Under the pieces are notes generated by a model, which saw nothing but the letters and a program-made list of their open reading frames with translations, did no database searches and was not told where the DNA came from. Position numbers and translations under genes: made by a program. Positions 25,169-37,200 of a stretch of DNA of 64,000 bases are shown piece by piece. This stretch comes from Anarhynchus alexandrinus (lineage: Eukaryota > Chordata > Aves > Charadriiformes > Charadriidae), in NCBI GenBank assembly GCA_008711295.1, contig VUYV01000007.1, forward strand, positions 4,904,983 to 4,968,982. Direction: 5' to 3'. Positions within the stretch are counted from its first letter, which is position 1; each line of letters opens with the position of its first letter.

Positions 25169-25345
25169 CTGTTAATTTGTTTGTATTGAAGAGTAAAAAT
25201 ACAGCCCAAGTTGTGAAGTGGATTAATACACTATGATTTCAGCTCTTTGGACTCAGTTAATGCCTGTTAATTAATTTGTTCTGAGTAGCTGGACCAAGCG
25301 GTGAAGTGGATTAATGCACTACCATTTCAGCTCTTTCGACCAAAT
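25169..25345 (+). repeat. Diverged tandem duplication, unit about 90 bp
   Basis: Two copies read in parallel: CTGTTAATTTGTTTGTA, then GTGAAGTGGATTAATACACTA and ATTTCAGCTCTTTGGAC in copy 1 (about 25169-25252); CTGTTAATTAATTTGTT, GTGAAGTGGATTAATGCACTA and ATTTCAGCTCTTTCGAC in copy 2 (about 25264-25340). The shared GTGAAGTGG words are offset by 88 bases. The copies have since diverged by substitutions and indels. Confidence 0.8.
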
Positions 25346-25620
25346 TTCAAATCTAGCTTGGTGAATGAGCAGTTTTGCTGTAGCCTAGATCTAAGTGGGC
25401 ATTTTGTCTTCATCACAGACTACCACTTCATTTGTCAGTCTGGCAACTCCTGCATGGAAAGCACAAGAATGCCAGCTCTGTAGAGCACTATGCACGCATA
25501 GTCAAGTCTGATAGATTTATTTTTTGTTGTTGTTGTGTGGATCTGTGATCTAAACATAATGCGTAACAGCTTTGCAGCCTTCTGTAACGCGTTATTTTTG
25601 CTAGGAGTCGATGCATCTCT

Positions 25621-25678
25621 GAAAGGAGGATCCTCTGATCCTCCTTTCCGTTAGGAGTCCTCCTAACGGAAAGGAGGA
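25621..25678. repeat. Two overlapping perfect hairpins
   Basis: Hairpin 1 has a 12 bp perfect stem (25621-25632 with 25637-25648) and a 4 nt loop. Hairpin 2 has a 19 bp perfect stem (25639-25657 with 25660-25678) and only a 2 nt loop. The arms overlap, so the same GGAAAGGAGGA-like word is present as forward, reverse and forward copies. A further 9 bp inverted pair with one mismatch lies just upstream (25561-25569 with 25582-25590). Confidence 0.92.
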
Positions 25679-28600
25679 AAGAAGTGGTGCAGGCACATGG
25701 CTGCAATGTTACATTACATGCAAGGGTGTACCAGTACCAATGGAAAGAAAAGTATTGAAACTCTCTGCCAGTTAAGCTGTCCTTGATTACTGCAACAAGA
25801 AACAGACTTCTCAGACTCTTAATAAAAGGGGTCTTGTTTTTCAGTATGACGTAACTGGCAATTTTTTTTTGTAATACCCGCGACCATGTCTCCTACATGT
25901 GATCTGTGCTGTGCAAAGAGTATGATTCATCTGGGTGTGCCCAACAGGGTACACATGCACGGTTCTAGTTGCCAAAATGTACAGGGTAGGGTTGTAGGAC
26001 ATACATTCAGTGGCTGCACTGTGAATTTTTTTCTGGGTTTTGTGAAATCTCAAGCCAAAGTCTAAATTTCTCATTCTCCCCCCTGAGAATTTTATGGAAT
26101 GGGAAAATAAGACATTCTTCTGAACAGTCAGGATTAGTGATATATTGTGAGAGAAGGAAGAGATAATGTTTAATGTATGTATCTATCCAGCATGGTATGA
26201 ATTAATTCTAATTTTAAATAAAGACCTGCTTTTATTTAAAGTGAGAAACAATGACCTGGAAGCTTTGGAACCCATGGGTCTGCTGGTGGCTCAACAAGAG
26301 GCTTCTCTTTCTGCTGTCTTGCTTCTTGAATTGCTGTTTACACCATGCACGCTGAGTTTACAATGTCACTGTTGTGATTTGACAGAATTTATAGATTCCT
26401 TGAATTGGCTTGTGTGGCTGTGAATTGGGAAAATGGCAGGGGAGGGGGGAACAGTGTCCTGGATGTGTTATGGTGGTATCTCTTCAGCTGTAGACTGATT
26501 ATGACGAATTAAATCTATTTGCTGCAGTACTTCATGCATGTCATGTCAGCTTCCAATGAGAAAGTCAGGGGTTTGAGCAATTGCTGTTACTTTTCTTGTC
26601 TTGAGTAAGTTGAAGGACCTGTACCAGAAGTGTTCCCAAATCTACCAGGATTTCACAAATTTTGGCACTGGTTGTGCTTTTGGTGGGGGTATGGAACTGG
26701 TTATCTGATAGAGATGGGTGAAATTGGGAAGCTTTGGACTTGTAATGCCAAGACAGACATTGGTCAAAACCAAAAGCCTTAGAATAGAAAAAAATATAGG
26801 TATTTCTGGAAAAAAAAATGCAAATTTAGATTACTTCAGTTTGGGTACCATTATACGATCAGTGTTCAAGAGAAATAAATTCAACATGAACGCTAAGAAA
26901 TTAATGCTTTCCGAAGAAAAACAAGACTTGCAGAATTACACTGAGACCTAGAGCAAGAGAAAGTGAGGTGTTATTTGGGAATGCAGGAGGTGCACAGGAA
27001 GAACAGAAAGATTGTGCAGAGTTTAGAAAATAACAAGGTAAATAATCAATGTTTGGAATTAGATGAGGGATTGTTTTGTTGAGGGAATGGAGTTGATGAA
27101 GAAATTGAGGGATAACAAGGAATATATGGCAATGGAGCTTTAAAAATTGTTGGGGAGCAGGACTGAAAATGTTTTACTTGTAATCACAGCTTGGAGCCTT
27201 GTAGGGGGTAGGAATAGGTGTGTTTTATGCATCCATTCAGACATGGGACTGAGATTCTGGCCACTAGATCTATTAAACAGTATACATGACTTTAACGTAC
27301 AGTATTATTGCTTTAGGGTATCATGGAATTGCTTTTGTGCAGCGCTGTTATAATGGAATGAATTCCATAGCACTTGAGCAGTCCAGAGCATGGGTATTAG
27401 ATGTGTTAGTTTTCTTCTGGATACTTATAGCTGGCTGCCCTGCAGCAGGGCAGAGAAAGCTGTTTTTCCAAGAGAGGAAAACTTCTGCTATGAATAGGAT
27501 TTATTTTACATAAGAAATAAATTTTCTTTATTAGAAACTGCCCTTATATCCCAGAAGTAAAACATGGAACAGCTTGCTCATGTTTGCTTGTGTTATTCCA
27601 CATTTGGGGTTGTCAATACTCTGCCACTGATCAGATTTTGTGGCTTTATATATGTTATTGCCCCAACAAAAGGGTTCATCATTCATTTATCGTGCCCTAG
27701 AATTAAGATATGTGTTCTTTTTCCTTCTCGCTCTGGAAATCAGAGTGTTTTCAACATTTGTGATCCTTGCTGGGGGTTAAAGGGAAGCTGTCACATTTTG
27801 AGTTCCTCCAATAAAAGTGAAGAAAGGAGTCCACTCAGTAGGAATATTAGGAGTAAGAAGTTAAGGTTTTGTGTCCATGCTGTGCAATGAATTTTCCATG
27901 TGACTTTGGTTAAGTCTCAAAAGGATTGGATTTGTGAAAGTTTTTAATTGCTTCAGAATGCTGCTATGCGTCCAGTACTATTTTCAATAGCAGTTTGGTA
28001 TCTAACCCGATGGGAGATGTTTTCATTAAAAGAAAAAAGAAAAACAAAGCCAAACCACCTTGTTTTCGGGGTAAATTTTTATTACAGGACACTTTTCTTA
28101 AGGCTTGTATGCCTTGGCAATCGTGTGTGCTTTCCTTATTTACACTACATCTACTTAATGTGCTGAAGGTTTTGGGACATCTTTAAAAATTTTGAATTTT
28201 TTGTGGCATGCTGTGAAAGCAGTCTGGTTTTTTTTGCTTTGCAACCAGTGTAAGTACAGTAGAGATGGGGAGAAGGGTATTTTTAATGGTGGTAAGTGAT
28301 GTGTTGTTAGTGAGTCCTGGTGAAGATGGAGGCATAAGGTCAGCTGTCGTCTTTTTCCTTAAGCCTGTATTTGCAATGCTGTTTGACAGATGCAGTCAGT
28401 CAGAGCATATTTGGTTGTTTGTGTATAAGGGATACCTCATTATATTTAATGAGCAGTGTGGTACCAATACGAGATTTCCTGAAAGAGGGGGTGATTCGCA
28501 TATGGCTCAAAATGAGAAAATAGCACTCACTAAATGATTGCAAGAAAAGTCTGAAATGTTAATTTAGAAAAAGAGAAAAGGCACTTGGTTGTCGTTTTAT

Positions 28601-31600
28601 TATTCTCAGAACAGGTAACTCCCATGGTTAATGTGTACAAAAGGAAAGTTAATGGCATTTAGTCCATTATCATCTTAGAAAAACTTTTCCCTGACACAGA
28701 ATAAAGCAGGTGTGAAGATAAATGAAACTTATACTTGGATAGAAACAGGACTTTTCCATCACAAAAGATACTGCAGAGGTTCAGGGCAATAGTGGAATGT
28801 ATCATTTCACAAAGCAAAAAGTTCAGATTTGTCTCCGCGATAGTTGACATTTTGTCACATATGCATTACAAAAATACTTCAGAATAAATTAGCATTAAAA
28901 AAGTTATAATTTATACATGATTGAATGATTTGAACAAGAATAAAATTTTTCCTGATATGTTCTTGTCTCCTCTAAAGATAAAAGGAACCTCCATCCTATA
29001 AAAATACACGTAGCTCCGCTAGCTGAACGGCACAGTAGCAAAACTGTAGTCTGAGATTGCCAAGTGTCTGTGAAGTTGATGGGTATATTGGGTAGGCAAT
29101 GGAAGGATCTGCCTCTATTGATGTAACAGTTATAATGGTACAAACACACAGAGTAATTAAATCAAGTTCCACCACCAGTTTCCATTACCTAGATGATATA
29201 TCTGACCATGCTTCACAAGCCTGGAAGTTTATGTGCTCTGACATAGCTGGTTTCCCTTAGCATGCTAGATTTTAGCTGGATTTGTTTTTATAAAGCATAC
29301 AATGTGATTTTTAGGATGACATTTACAGGCATTGAGGACAGGCTATTTTTGAGCAGATGTTTTTGTGTATGCCATTGACCTTTACAATTCTTAACTTTAT
29401 TCAGTGAGTTAATTATTTATTTAAACAGTTGTTCTTTAACTTACAAGTAAAGTTCCCGCACATTTCTTGGATTTTCATATTATTAACAACATGAGAAAAT
29501 ATTTTTCTGTTTTGGCACATGTTTTAGAAATCATTAGCTATTAATACTGCTGATAATAGCAATATTCTAATGCTAGAAATAGCATAGATAAAGCAACTAA
29601 GTATTACAGCACAACTGCAAAATTTCAGCTGAGAGTTATATAAAAATTATTTCTTCTTAAGTTGATCTACATTCAGTTTTAGTTTTTCAGCCTTAGGTAG
29701 TGAGGTTCTTTTGTAGGAAGACTGATATACCACAGAATACAACATCCCATTTGCTATTTCAGAGGAATTTTGCTTGCAACAAGCATCCAATTAATTTTGT
29801 TTATTTTTTCTATTTGGGACCGACCCTATTTTATACCATCAAGATTAGTATATAAAAACAACTAAATGGCAAGAAACTCCACCACTTTTCTGGTCACCAT
29901 GGTGGATTACAGATTGCCATTCGAGTGATGTTTCCAACCTTTATTGTGACAAATCGATATCAGTATTCAGCCACCTTATTCCCATGACAAGTTCTAATGA
30001 AATTTTCTTTTCCAAGAGTGATGGTGCCTGCTACTGGATAGCGACTAGGCCATTCATTCAAATATTCAAGTACTGCAATGCTCCCAAGAACTCCTGGTAA
30101 AAAGAAAGAAAAACAAAACAGTGAAGAGTTCTCAAGGGATCTAGGCAAAGTGCAACTTGCGTAGCATCATAGTTGGGGCAGATCGGCATCTTTCAATGAA
30201 AGCATAACCTAAATGCTGGGAAAATTACAGTCTGTGTTTGTTGCTTGCTTAATGTGAATAGAGAATCAAGCTTTGTTGCCAGTGAATCAGCATATTGGGT
30301 GCTGAATTATTGCTGTACCAATTTCACGTCTAGAGAAGGAATTTAATGAAATAAAAAATAGGGTGTAAAAGCTGGTTATGAAATGGTGGACAGTGAAATG
30401 ATAGTTGGATTCTGATCAGATAATCCACTGTCCATGAGAAGAGCACCTGAAAGATAGTGATCACGGATGTGATATTGCAGTTAAATGGTAAAAATACAGA
30501 ACCTGGTAGGATTTATCTCCTACTGTTTTGGTTTAAAAAAAAGAAAAAATCAATCAGAAACTCAGAATTTTTATTTTTGGTGCACTTTTCTTAGGAAGGC
30601 ATAGATTTATTATAATTTTTAAAAAAATTGCCTGTGGATGGATGTTTCTAAACACACACCTTAAGTTTCTGTTTGTTGTATAAAGCAGCAGGCATGGGAG
30701 AAGCAGATGGTAATCATAGCCATTGGCTCTCTGGGTGCTGGTTGAACACCACCCATCTGGGACATGCCATTCTAGGCTCTCCAGACTACCAGCTCCAGAC
30801 TCCTGGCACATAAATACTTGTCTGGGGTCACAGCTGCTACAAAGACATGGTAGGTACTATAGTCTTTGATCAACTGGTTCCAGAAAAGATGATGGAAAAC
30901 TCCTTTGTAGGTTTCACATGTGTCAAGAGGCAAATGAAGACTCTTGTTATAATGCTAGCCTGATATTGTAAGAAAATTTGAAGCAAAATTACCAATTTTA
31001 TCCAGAGTAATTTCATATCCCTTGTGAGTTACTTCTTCAAGAAATTAAATAGTTGAATTCAGTAAAAATTATTATATATGCAATATATCTACCCATGAAT
31101 GAGAGTCTTTTCAGTGTTTTGACTGTTGAATCAGGTGCTAAGTGCACATGTAATTTCAAATTCTTTGGCTTCTACCTTATATACTGGTTGAAGATCAAAC
31201 TACCACTTGCAGCTGCTTGGCATTAAGCAAAATGTTCTTTCTTTTTCTGTGTTCTTTACAAATGGGGAAGTCGTTATGATAACCACAAACGGCACTGAAT
31301 TATTAAATGTGTTGGTGAAGTACTCTTGACCTTTTCTTCCTTTCTGTTTACCTGCATTCCATCGTGATGCTTTTGGCTACTCATTTAATCAGTCATGTTA
31401 GTGTTAGACACCAGGGGATGATGACAGAGAGAGAAATCATAATGAAGAAATCAGTATTTAAAACCAGCAGTGAGATTTGAAGAATAAACAGTGTGAAACA
31501 TACTCGGAGAGGTGCCTACATTTCTGTGCCCAATCTGCTGAAGCTTTCTTGTCCATGCAACAGACTAGTTGTGTTTAAAAACAAAAAAAATACTACTATT

Positions 31601-31902
31601 TTTCCTTTTTTGTTCCAAAGTCCTGCTCAGAAATCTGGACTTGAAGGCCTTAACTCTTACCACTCTTCTGCTTTCCTTTAGAACTTTGTTTCTTTGTATT
31701 AATGACTTCAGTGATGACTCGCCAAATTGTATTTACTTTTGTGTATTTGTGGACTTTCTGGGAAAGTGTAAGGATAACCTGTCATGAGAAAGTGCTGCAT
31801 TAATTGCTTATGGGTCTATGACTACCAACATTGTGACATCTAGATATTGAGCAGTCTGAAAGTTCCTCTTACTCCTCAAATAAGCATAGAAAGAAACATG
31901 AA
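25679..31902. other. Intronic stretch, no gene seen
   Basis: Ordinary AT-rich intron with many short chance frames on both strands. No mobile element, RNA gene or domain is recognisable. Confidence 0.6.
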
Positions 31903-32029
31903 ACATTCAAGGTCAGGTTGGACAGGGTTCTGAGCAACCTGATCTAGTTGAAGTTGTCCCTGCTTATTGGCAGGGGGTTGGACTAGATGATCTTTAAAGA
32001 TCCCTTCCAACTCAAACCATTCTATGATA
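31903..32029 (+). mobile_element. Short CR1 3' end fragment
   Basis: About 127 bp on the + strand. It starts within the ORF2 C-terminus region (TTCAAGGTCAGGTTGGACAG, GAGCAACCTGATCTAG), passes through GGGGGTTGGACTAGATGATC and CCCTTCCAACTC, and ends ACCATTCTATGATA, the CR1 terminal octamer region. It is severely 5'-truncated and inactive. Confidence 0.93.
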
Positions 32030-34110
32030 CAAAGAGATGTAAATCTGAATGAATGTCGTGCTTCTTTCCAAAGAGCATTCATCTGGGATTTCTTCCTTAC
32101 ATTTTCATGAGCTGAAGGGCAACCATGAAAGTGGGAGTTAGCATGAGTGAGAATTGTGATAGCTGAGCGCTGCTGCTGTTGGGCTAAAGAACTGATACTT
32201 CCTTTTAGACATAGTGGTACTCACTTTTACTCTCCTTAGAAATGTCAGAGACACATGCCAGCCAAACTGTCTGCTGTGTTTACAGTATAAGTGATTTTGA
32301 AAGCTTACTTCTCTGTGCATTTGCCTTTGGACAGAATTCAGCTCTTTCTTTTCTATTTGACACTTCAAATGTTTTTATCTTGAATTTTCTCATGAATTTT
32401 TATTAGGCAAAATTCTTTTGGGAGAGGAATTGAAAGACAAAAATAGGGACCCAAGTGGCCTGCAGACTGAAAGATTAGAGGGAAGTGGCAAAGCCTTTGG
32501 GAGAGATGGGAACTCTCTATCAGGGTGAGCCTCAAAAAGTTATGAAAATTGGCAAAATTGTGAGAAGGGATTCTCTGCATGGTTCCCACTGCTCTTTGAC
32601 TTTATCGTGTCTAAAGCTGACTTTTGAAGATTTGAGTTTCCCTTGTTGCTGTTTGTTGTCGAATTTGAAAAGTGATGCTAAAGCTAGTAGAGGTAAAGCA
32701 GTGCTTTGGTGATGATAGACTCATTAGATGGGAGGCACCTATACAGATGGCAGCAGGAGCAACCTGGGGAGGTCTTGACTGATGGATGTCCAGATCGTGT
32801 CACCAGGAAAACTCATTCAGCTTTGCAGTGTTATAAAAATAAAGCCTAGGGATGGAGCTCTCCTTGTGTGATGAAGTAGCAGCTATTAAAACAACAGCAT
32901 GGATTCCAGAACTGACTGAGAAACTGAGGCTTCTAGAGTTTCTGCGTTAAGAGAGCAGAGCAGTGTTATCTGTAGGATGTAACTGCCTTATTGGAATTGT
33001 ACGTTTAATTCAACCTGTGATTTCTTTTGTAAAACTATCACGACAGCCTGAATGAATAATAATAGTCTAAATCTTTTTCAGTTTCACAATTCCCAACGTA
33101 GTATAAATTTGTGATGGTTTGTTTGTTTCTTTTTTAAAGGAGGAGAGCTTTGGTAGATGGGGAAAAGGCTGGTTTTGACCTTGGTAATAATTGAGTGTGC
33201 TTGGAGAAGAGAGTTGCAGAGACTGTAGGAGGAAGGAAAAGGAGCGGGTGGTCTCTGGGAAACTGCAGCTCATGCAGAGAGAGCACTGAAAGGATCAGAA
33301 AGCAGAAGGGGAGGGAAGGCAAAGGTGTGACGGACAGAGTTTTCCAGAGGGCAGAGGACACTGTGAAGAGTTTGCTGTAGCTCATAAAGTGCTGAATTGC
33401 CTGAAGCTTGGCTAGAACTAAATACTCCAGAAAATGCAGTGGGAAAAGGAAGACTTGTGTATAAACCACTTATACTTTTGTTATTTCTGATGTAGTAGCA
33501 TGACATTTTCTCTAAGAAAAAAAAAAAAAGCAACCCAAAATATCCCTCCACCCCTCACCCCGACTAGCTGATATTCTAACTTACACCTGCGTTTTGGTGT
33601 CTATTCTTTATTTTTACTTGCAAGATTTTGGTATTTATTGAGCGTTCATTTACTGGGGACAGGTCCAGCAAATTCACCTGTAAGTTCTGTTTGATTAAAA
33701 GCCTGAACTGAGAAGTGACTGAGTGTAGATGTGACTTGAGATGGCAAAATTATGCAAGACGTTTATTTTACAGGTGTCATGCAAGTATTTGAGGTAAGCC
33801 AGACCTTGTTTAAGATTTATGATTTAAGCAGTCATCAGGTTAGGATGGTAGGCACGCTGTGCTTAGGTTTAAAACTAGTCTACGGGAGTACAAAATGAAT
33901 ATGGCCTGTCCACTGTCACTGTAATAAGTGGAGTAACCAGACAGATTTAAATAATTAGTTTGATATATTATCTCTAATTGCTGGAAAACATATAGTACAA
34001 AACCTAGGATCTGGTAGTGCACGTTAATTTTGCCTAAAGGTGCAGGGAATGGAAATAACAACTGAATATTATTTTGAAAGTCTTTGTAATTGGTCTTTTT
34101 TCTTTTTTAG
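32030..34110 (+). other. CDH13: Intron end with branch point candidate and acceptor
   Basis: Unique intron sequence with a purine-rich stretch at about 33180-33360 and an A-run near 33518-33531. A branch-point-like ACTGAAT occurs at 34061-34067, about 45 bases before the acceptor. The T-rich tract at 34094-34108 ends in AG at 34109-34110. Confidence 0.6.
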
Positions 34111-34227
34111 GAAATCTTTAAGATAGAAGGCAACCTTGGAATTCCAAGACAAAAAAGGGCTATTTTGGCAACTCCAATATTAATTCCTGAAAATCAAAGA
34201 CCACCGTTCCCCCGATCTGTTGGCAAG
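34111..34227 (+). CDS. CDH13: CDH13 (T-cadherin) exon with furin site and mature N-terminus, human exon 4 equivalent
   Basis: Internal exon of 117 nt (39 codons), phase 0 at both ends. It reads EIFKIEGNLGIPRQKR, then AILATPILIPENQRPPFP and RSVGK. The RQKR block at 34147-34158 is the cadherin propeptide cleavage site. The ILIPENQ-PFP block is the start of extracellular cadherin repeat 1 (EC1) and carries the PEN motif, whose Glu takes part in calcium binding at the EC1-EC2 junction in classical cadherins (family knowledge). The mature chain would begin Ala-Ile, without the Trp2 used by classical cadherins for strand swapping, as in T-cadherin, which forms X-shaped dimers instead. ILIPENQR-PFPR-VGK matches human CDH13 almost residue for residue. 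Acceptor AG is at 34109-34110 and donor GTAAGT at 34228. The following EC1 exon is not found in the remaining 29.8 kb, so it probably lies beyond the window. Confidence 0.94.
34147..34158 (+). other. CDH13: Furin-type propeptide cleavage site RQKR
   Basis: Codons AGA CAA AAA AGG encode Arg-Gln-Lys-Arg, a proprotein convertase motif (R-X-K-R). Cleavage after 34158 would release the prodomain and give a mature N-terminus starting Ala-Ile-Leu. Confidence 0.9.
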
Positions 34228-34233
34228 GTAAGT
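34228..34233 (+). promoter_or_regulatory. CDH13: Splice donor GTAAGT
   Basis: AAG|GTAAGT is a perfect vertebrate 5' splice consensus directly after the lysine codon that ends the VGK block. Confidence 0.92.
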
Positions 34234-37200
34234 CAACAAAGAACAAGATCAAATTTTGATATTAATTGATCTATTGATCTTAAAATTTTGTAATGCCTGT
34301 CATGTTGGTAGTAATATCCCAGTCAAAATTAAGAAGCATAAAACTGAACAGAGAAGTTTGTTCTTTCTGCCTATAATGTGTAGACAGATAAAAATGTCTT
34401 TGGATTCATGGCAGACTTTTACAGCGTACATTCTGGTAAAAAGCATTAATCAAACACATGTTTTCATGCAGCTGCTATCTTCAGCAGAGGTAGCTGCCTA
34501 CCTGTATATCTCTGTGTTAGACTGGGGCTGAAATCTAGGCCAGGAATGTTACAAAGAATATCCTATTGCATAAGGTGGATTATCTTGTTTCTATTCTCAA
34601 GAACTAGAAGGAATTTGTAAATCATTACATGTAAAAACATCTTTTGTTCATTCCTTAATTTCTAATGTCCAAAGACTAAATAAGTCTTTGCATGTGTTTT
34701 CAGTTTTATTTTATGTTGTTTGCAAAGGTTTGATGTTGAAGTAGAAAGTTTTTTCTCGTGTCTGCAGGCAACCGAATAAACGAGAGTTCTAACAGCCACT
34801 TTTCCAGAACTTCACACATACAGCTTGTGTATACAGAAAGATTAAAACTAAAATACCAATAATTGTTCAAATGGCCATTTAGGCATCAGAATTTGTAATT
34901 ACATAAATATATTTTGCACGTTGGCAGTTTTGAAACAGGGACCTCTATGCATTGCTCTGGTTTCAGTAGGTGCTTTAATTACATGACAACCTATGCACCT
35001 GTGGAGTCTATTCCTAATTCCCACCAATATGACCACTAGAGCTAAATGCACAGCTCAAGGGCAGAATTTTACTCCACGATTGATGTGTAATTTAGCCAGC
35101 TGGCACCTAATCAGTTACTTTAATAATTAGGAAAGGTTGTTTTCCTATCAGTAAAAAGAAAGAATAATCTGTGAAGATTTAATTTTCTCCCCTTTCCCTA
35201 TCAATAACTTATACTGATTTTATAAATTTCTGTAAGTTCTTCTAGCTTTCTGAAGTATTTTTTAATGTGTCTTAAACTTTCTAAAGGCATTTCTGAACTT
35301 TTGCCTTCGCATTTCAGTATTTGAGATCAATAACTGAGGTAAATACTGTTGGTTAATATGTTAGTGATAAATAGTTAATTTTTAAGACTTCTGTTGTACA
35401 ATGTTAAGGCAGTGAGAGAATTAAAAAGGTTACTTATACACAGGTCTATAGTCTTCCTTTTTTTTTTTTTTTTTGTTTTATCTCTCCCTGCCCCCTTCCA
35501 CTCCTACTGCTCACGAAAACTGAATTTTTAGATCTGGGGTAGCCCGAGTTGCTCTCTAGAAGTGCCTTCATTAAGTATTTTTATTGGGAGCTTAGAATGC
35601 TAGTCCTGGTAACTGAGGTTCCTTAAGCAGAATGAGATGAATCAGGTCCTATTTGTACTTAAATGTTTTCCTAGCATCTTGTCACCTTGATTTGTTATCG
35701 TTCCTGAAATGCTAGTCAGGGATCACAAGTTAAGTGCATTGGATGATGTACAAACACAGAAGTGTAAAAGCATCTGGCAGTCTGTTTTTCAAAGGCCCTT
35801 AGATATACCTGTCCTCAACTAGTGTTTCAATTACAGGAACTGCAAATGATCAGCACCTTGAAATACTTTGAGCTGTCATCAAGTCTTTAAATATAATTTT
35901 TTTTCATTATATTTCTAATTTTAGAATCTAGACATGAGTATTTTGGCTACAGTCTCTTGCAAGTAGACTTGCAATACACATAGAGTGTATATGTGTCAAG
36001 TGAGACAAAAAAATTTGGAGATATCTAAAATAATGGAATAAATATTCTCAGTCAACTGCAGTAATTTGCAACTGAATGCTTAACAAAGCATAAAGAAAAG
36101 GGTTTGGAGCCTCAGACATACTGATGGTAGGGAAGAGAGTCTATTGTTCCCTAACTAAAAAATTCAGTAGGAGTCAATGCTGAAAATAAAAGCAATGATT
36201 TTAGGTCTTTTTGACATGTCATAGATCTTCATAAGATGTGCCATGAACTCTTCAGAAATAGAATAGTCTGCACTACTCCAGAGAGCCTTAGACACCCCAT
36301 TCATGTACTTGTTTCAGATCCTGCACAAACTGCAGAAAAAGTTCATCTGTCTCATTTAACTTTAGATGTTTATTGTGAACTGTACGTAGCTTCATGAATT
36401 TGCAAGAATTCATTTAGGTGCCCACTTCTGTGAGGCATGGGAAATGCATTTATTTCCTCTTCCTCATTATTTTGGGGCTTATCTTCAGAAGCCTCGACAG
36501 AGCACTACATGCACTGAGGAATTACAGCTTCTGCTATGTATGAATTTCTCTTGAACTTAAACTTTGCCTCTCTGGTCTGTTGTAATTGCTGTGAAGGGAC
36601 ATTGCAGATGTATTTTGTGGCGGTGGTTTCTATAGTGTTTTGGGCAAAAGAGAAAACATACAGAGAATGGATAATTTGCATGTTATAATAGAATTTAAAA
36701 AATAAGAAGGAAGAAGAAAGGAAAGCAGCTTCTGGATCAGACTTCTGTCATGTAACTGCCAGCGGTCAGGGCTGAGGACTCCTGTAGGTTTGCTGTGATG
36801 GGAACAGCAGTTTGTCTCACACTGCAGGGGCTCACAAGGACTCACCCTGTCTACCCAACACCATGAATAGTGTCTTTCTGAGCTCCTCTAATGGGCGTTT
36901 CCAGTCAAATCTCTGTGATACTGCACAGTGGGGGCAGTTTATATTTTATTCAGACATAGTAATAAACATAGCAATAACAACGTTTAGGAACAAGGAATTT
37001 GGGGAGGTGGGGGGGCAGAGAATAACCACACATTTTCCTGTGTGAAAAATAATTCCAGGTTTTGTTTTACTTTCATCTTTGTTACTGCAGTGCTACATTT
37101 TCTGCTCATCAGGAACATGAAGCTGTCCTGACTGAATGAAATACAGGATAGTGATAATTTCAGATATAACTAGTTCTGTTTGATACCATCATGTTTGGAT

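Larger units (their letters stand above)
1996..34110 (+). other. CDH13: CDH13 intron between the two prodomain exons (32.1 kb)
   Basis: Bounded by GTAAGA at 1996 and TTTTTTAG ending at 34110. Very long introns are typical of CDH13, one of the largest vertebrate genes. I see no nested protein-coding gene. Open frames inside it are short, lack recognisable domains and do not stand out from chance in AT-rich DNA. The contents are listed as separate entries. Confidence 0.85.

Noticed and set aside
32915..32960. GAGAAACTGAGGC, similar to the reverse strand of MIR
   Set aside because: Only one short block fits; the neighbouring MIR blocks do not follow.
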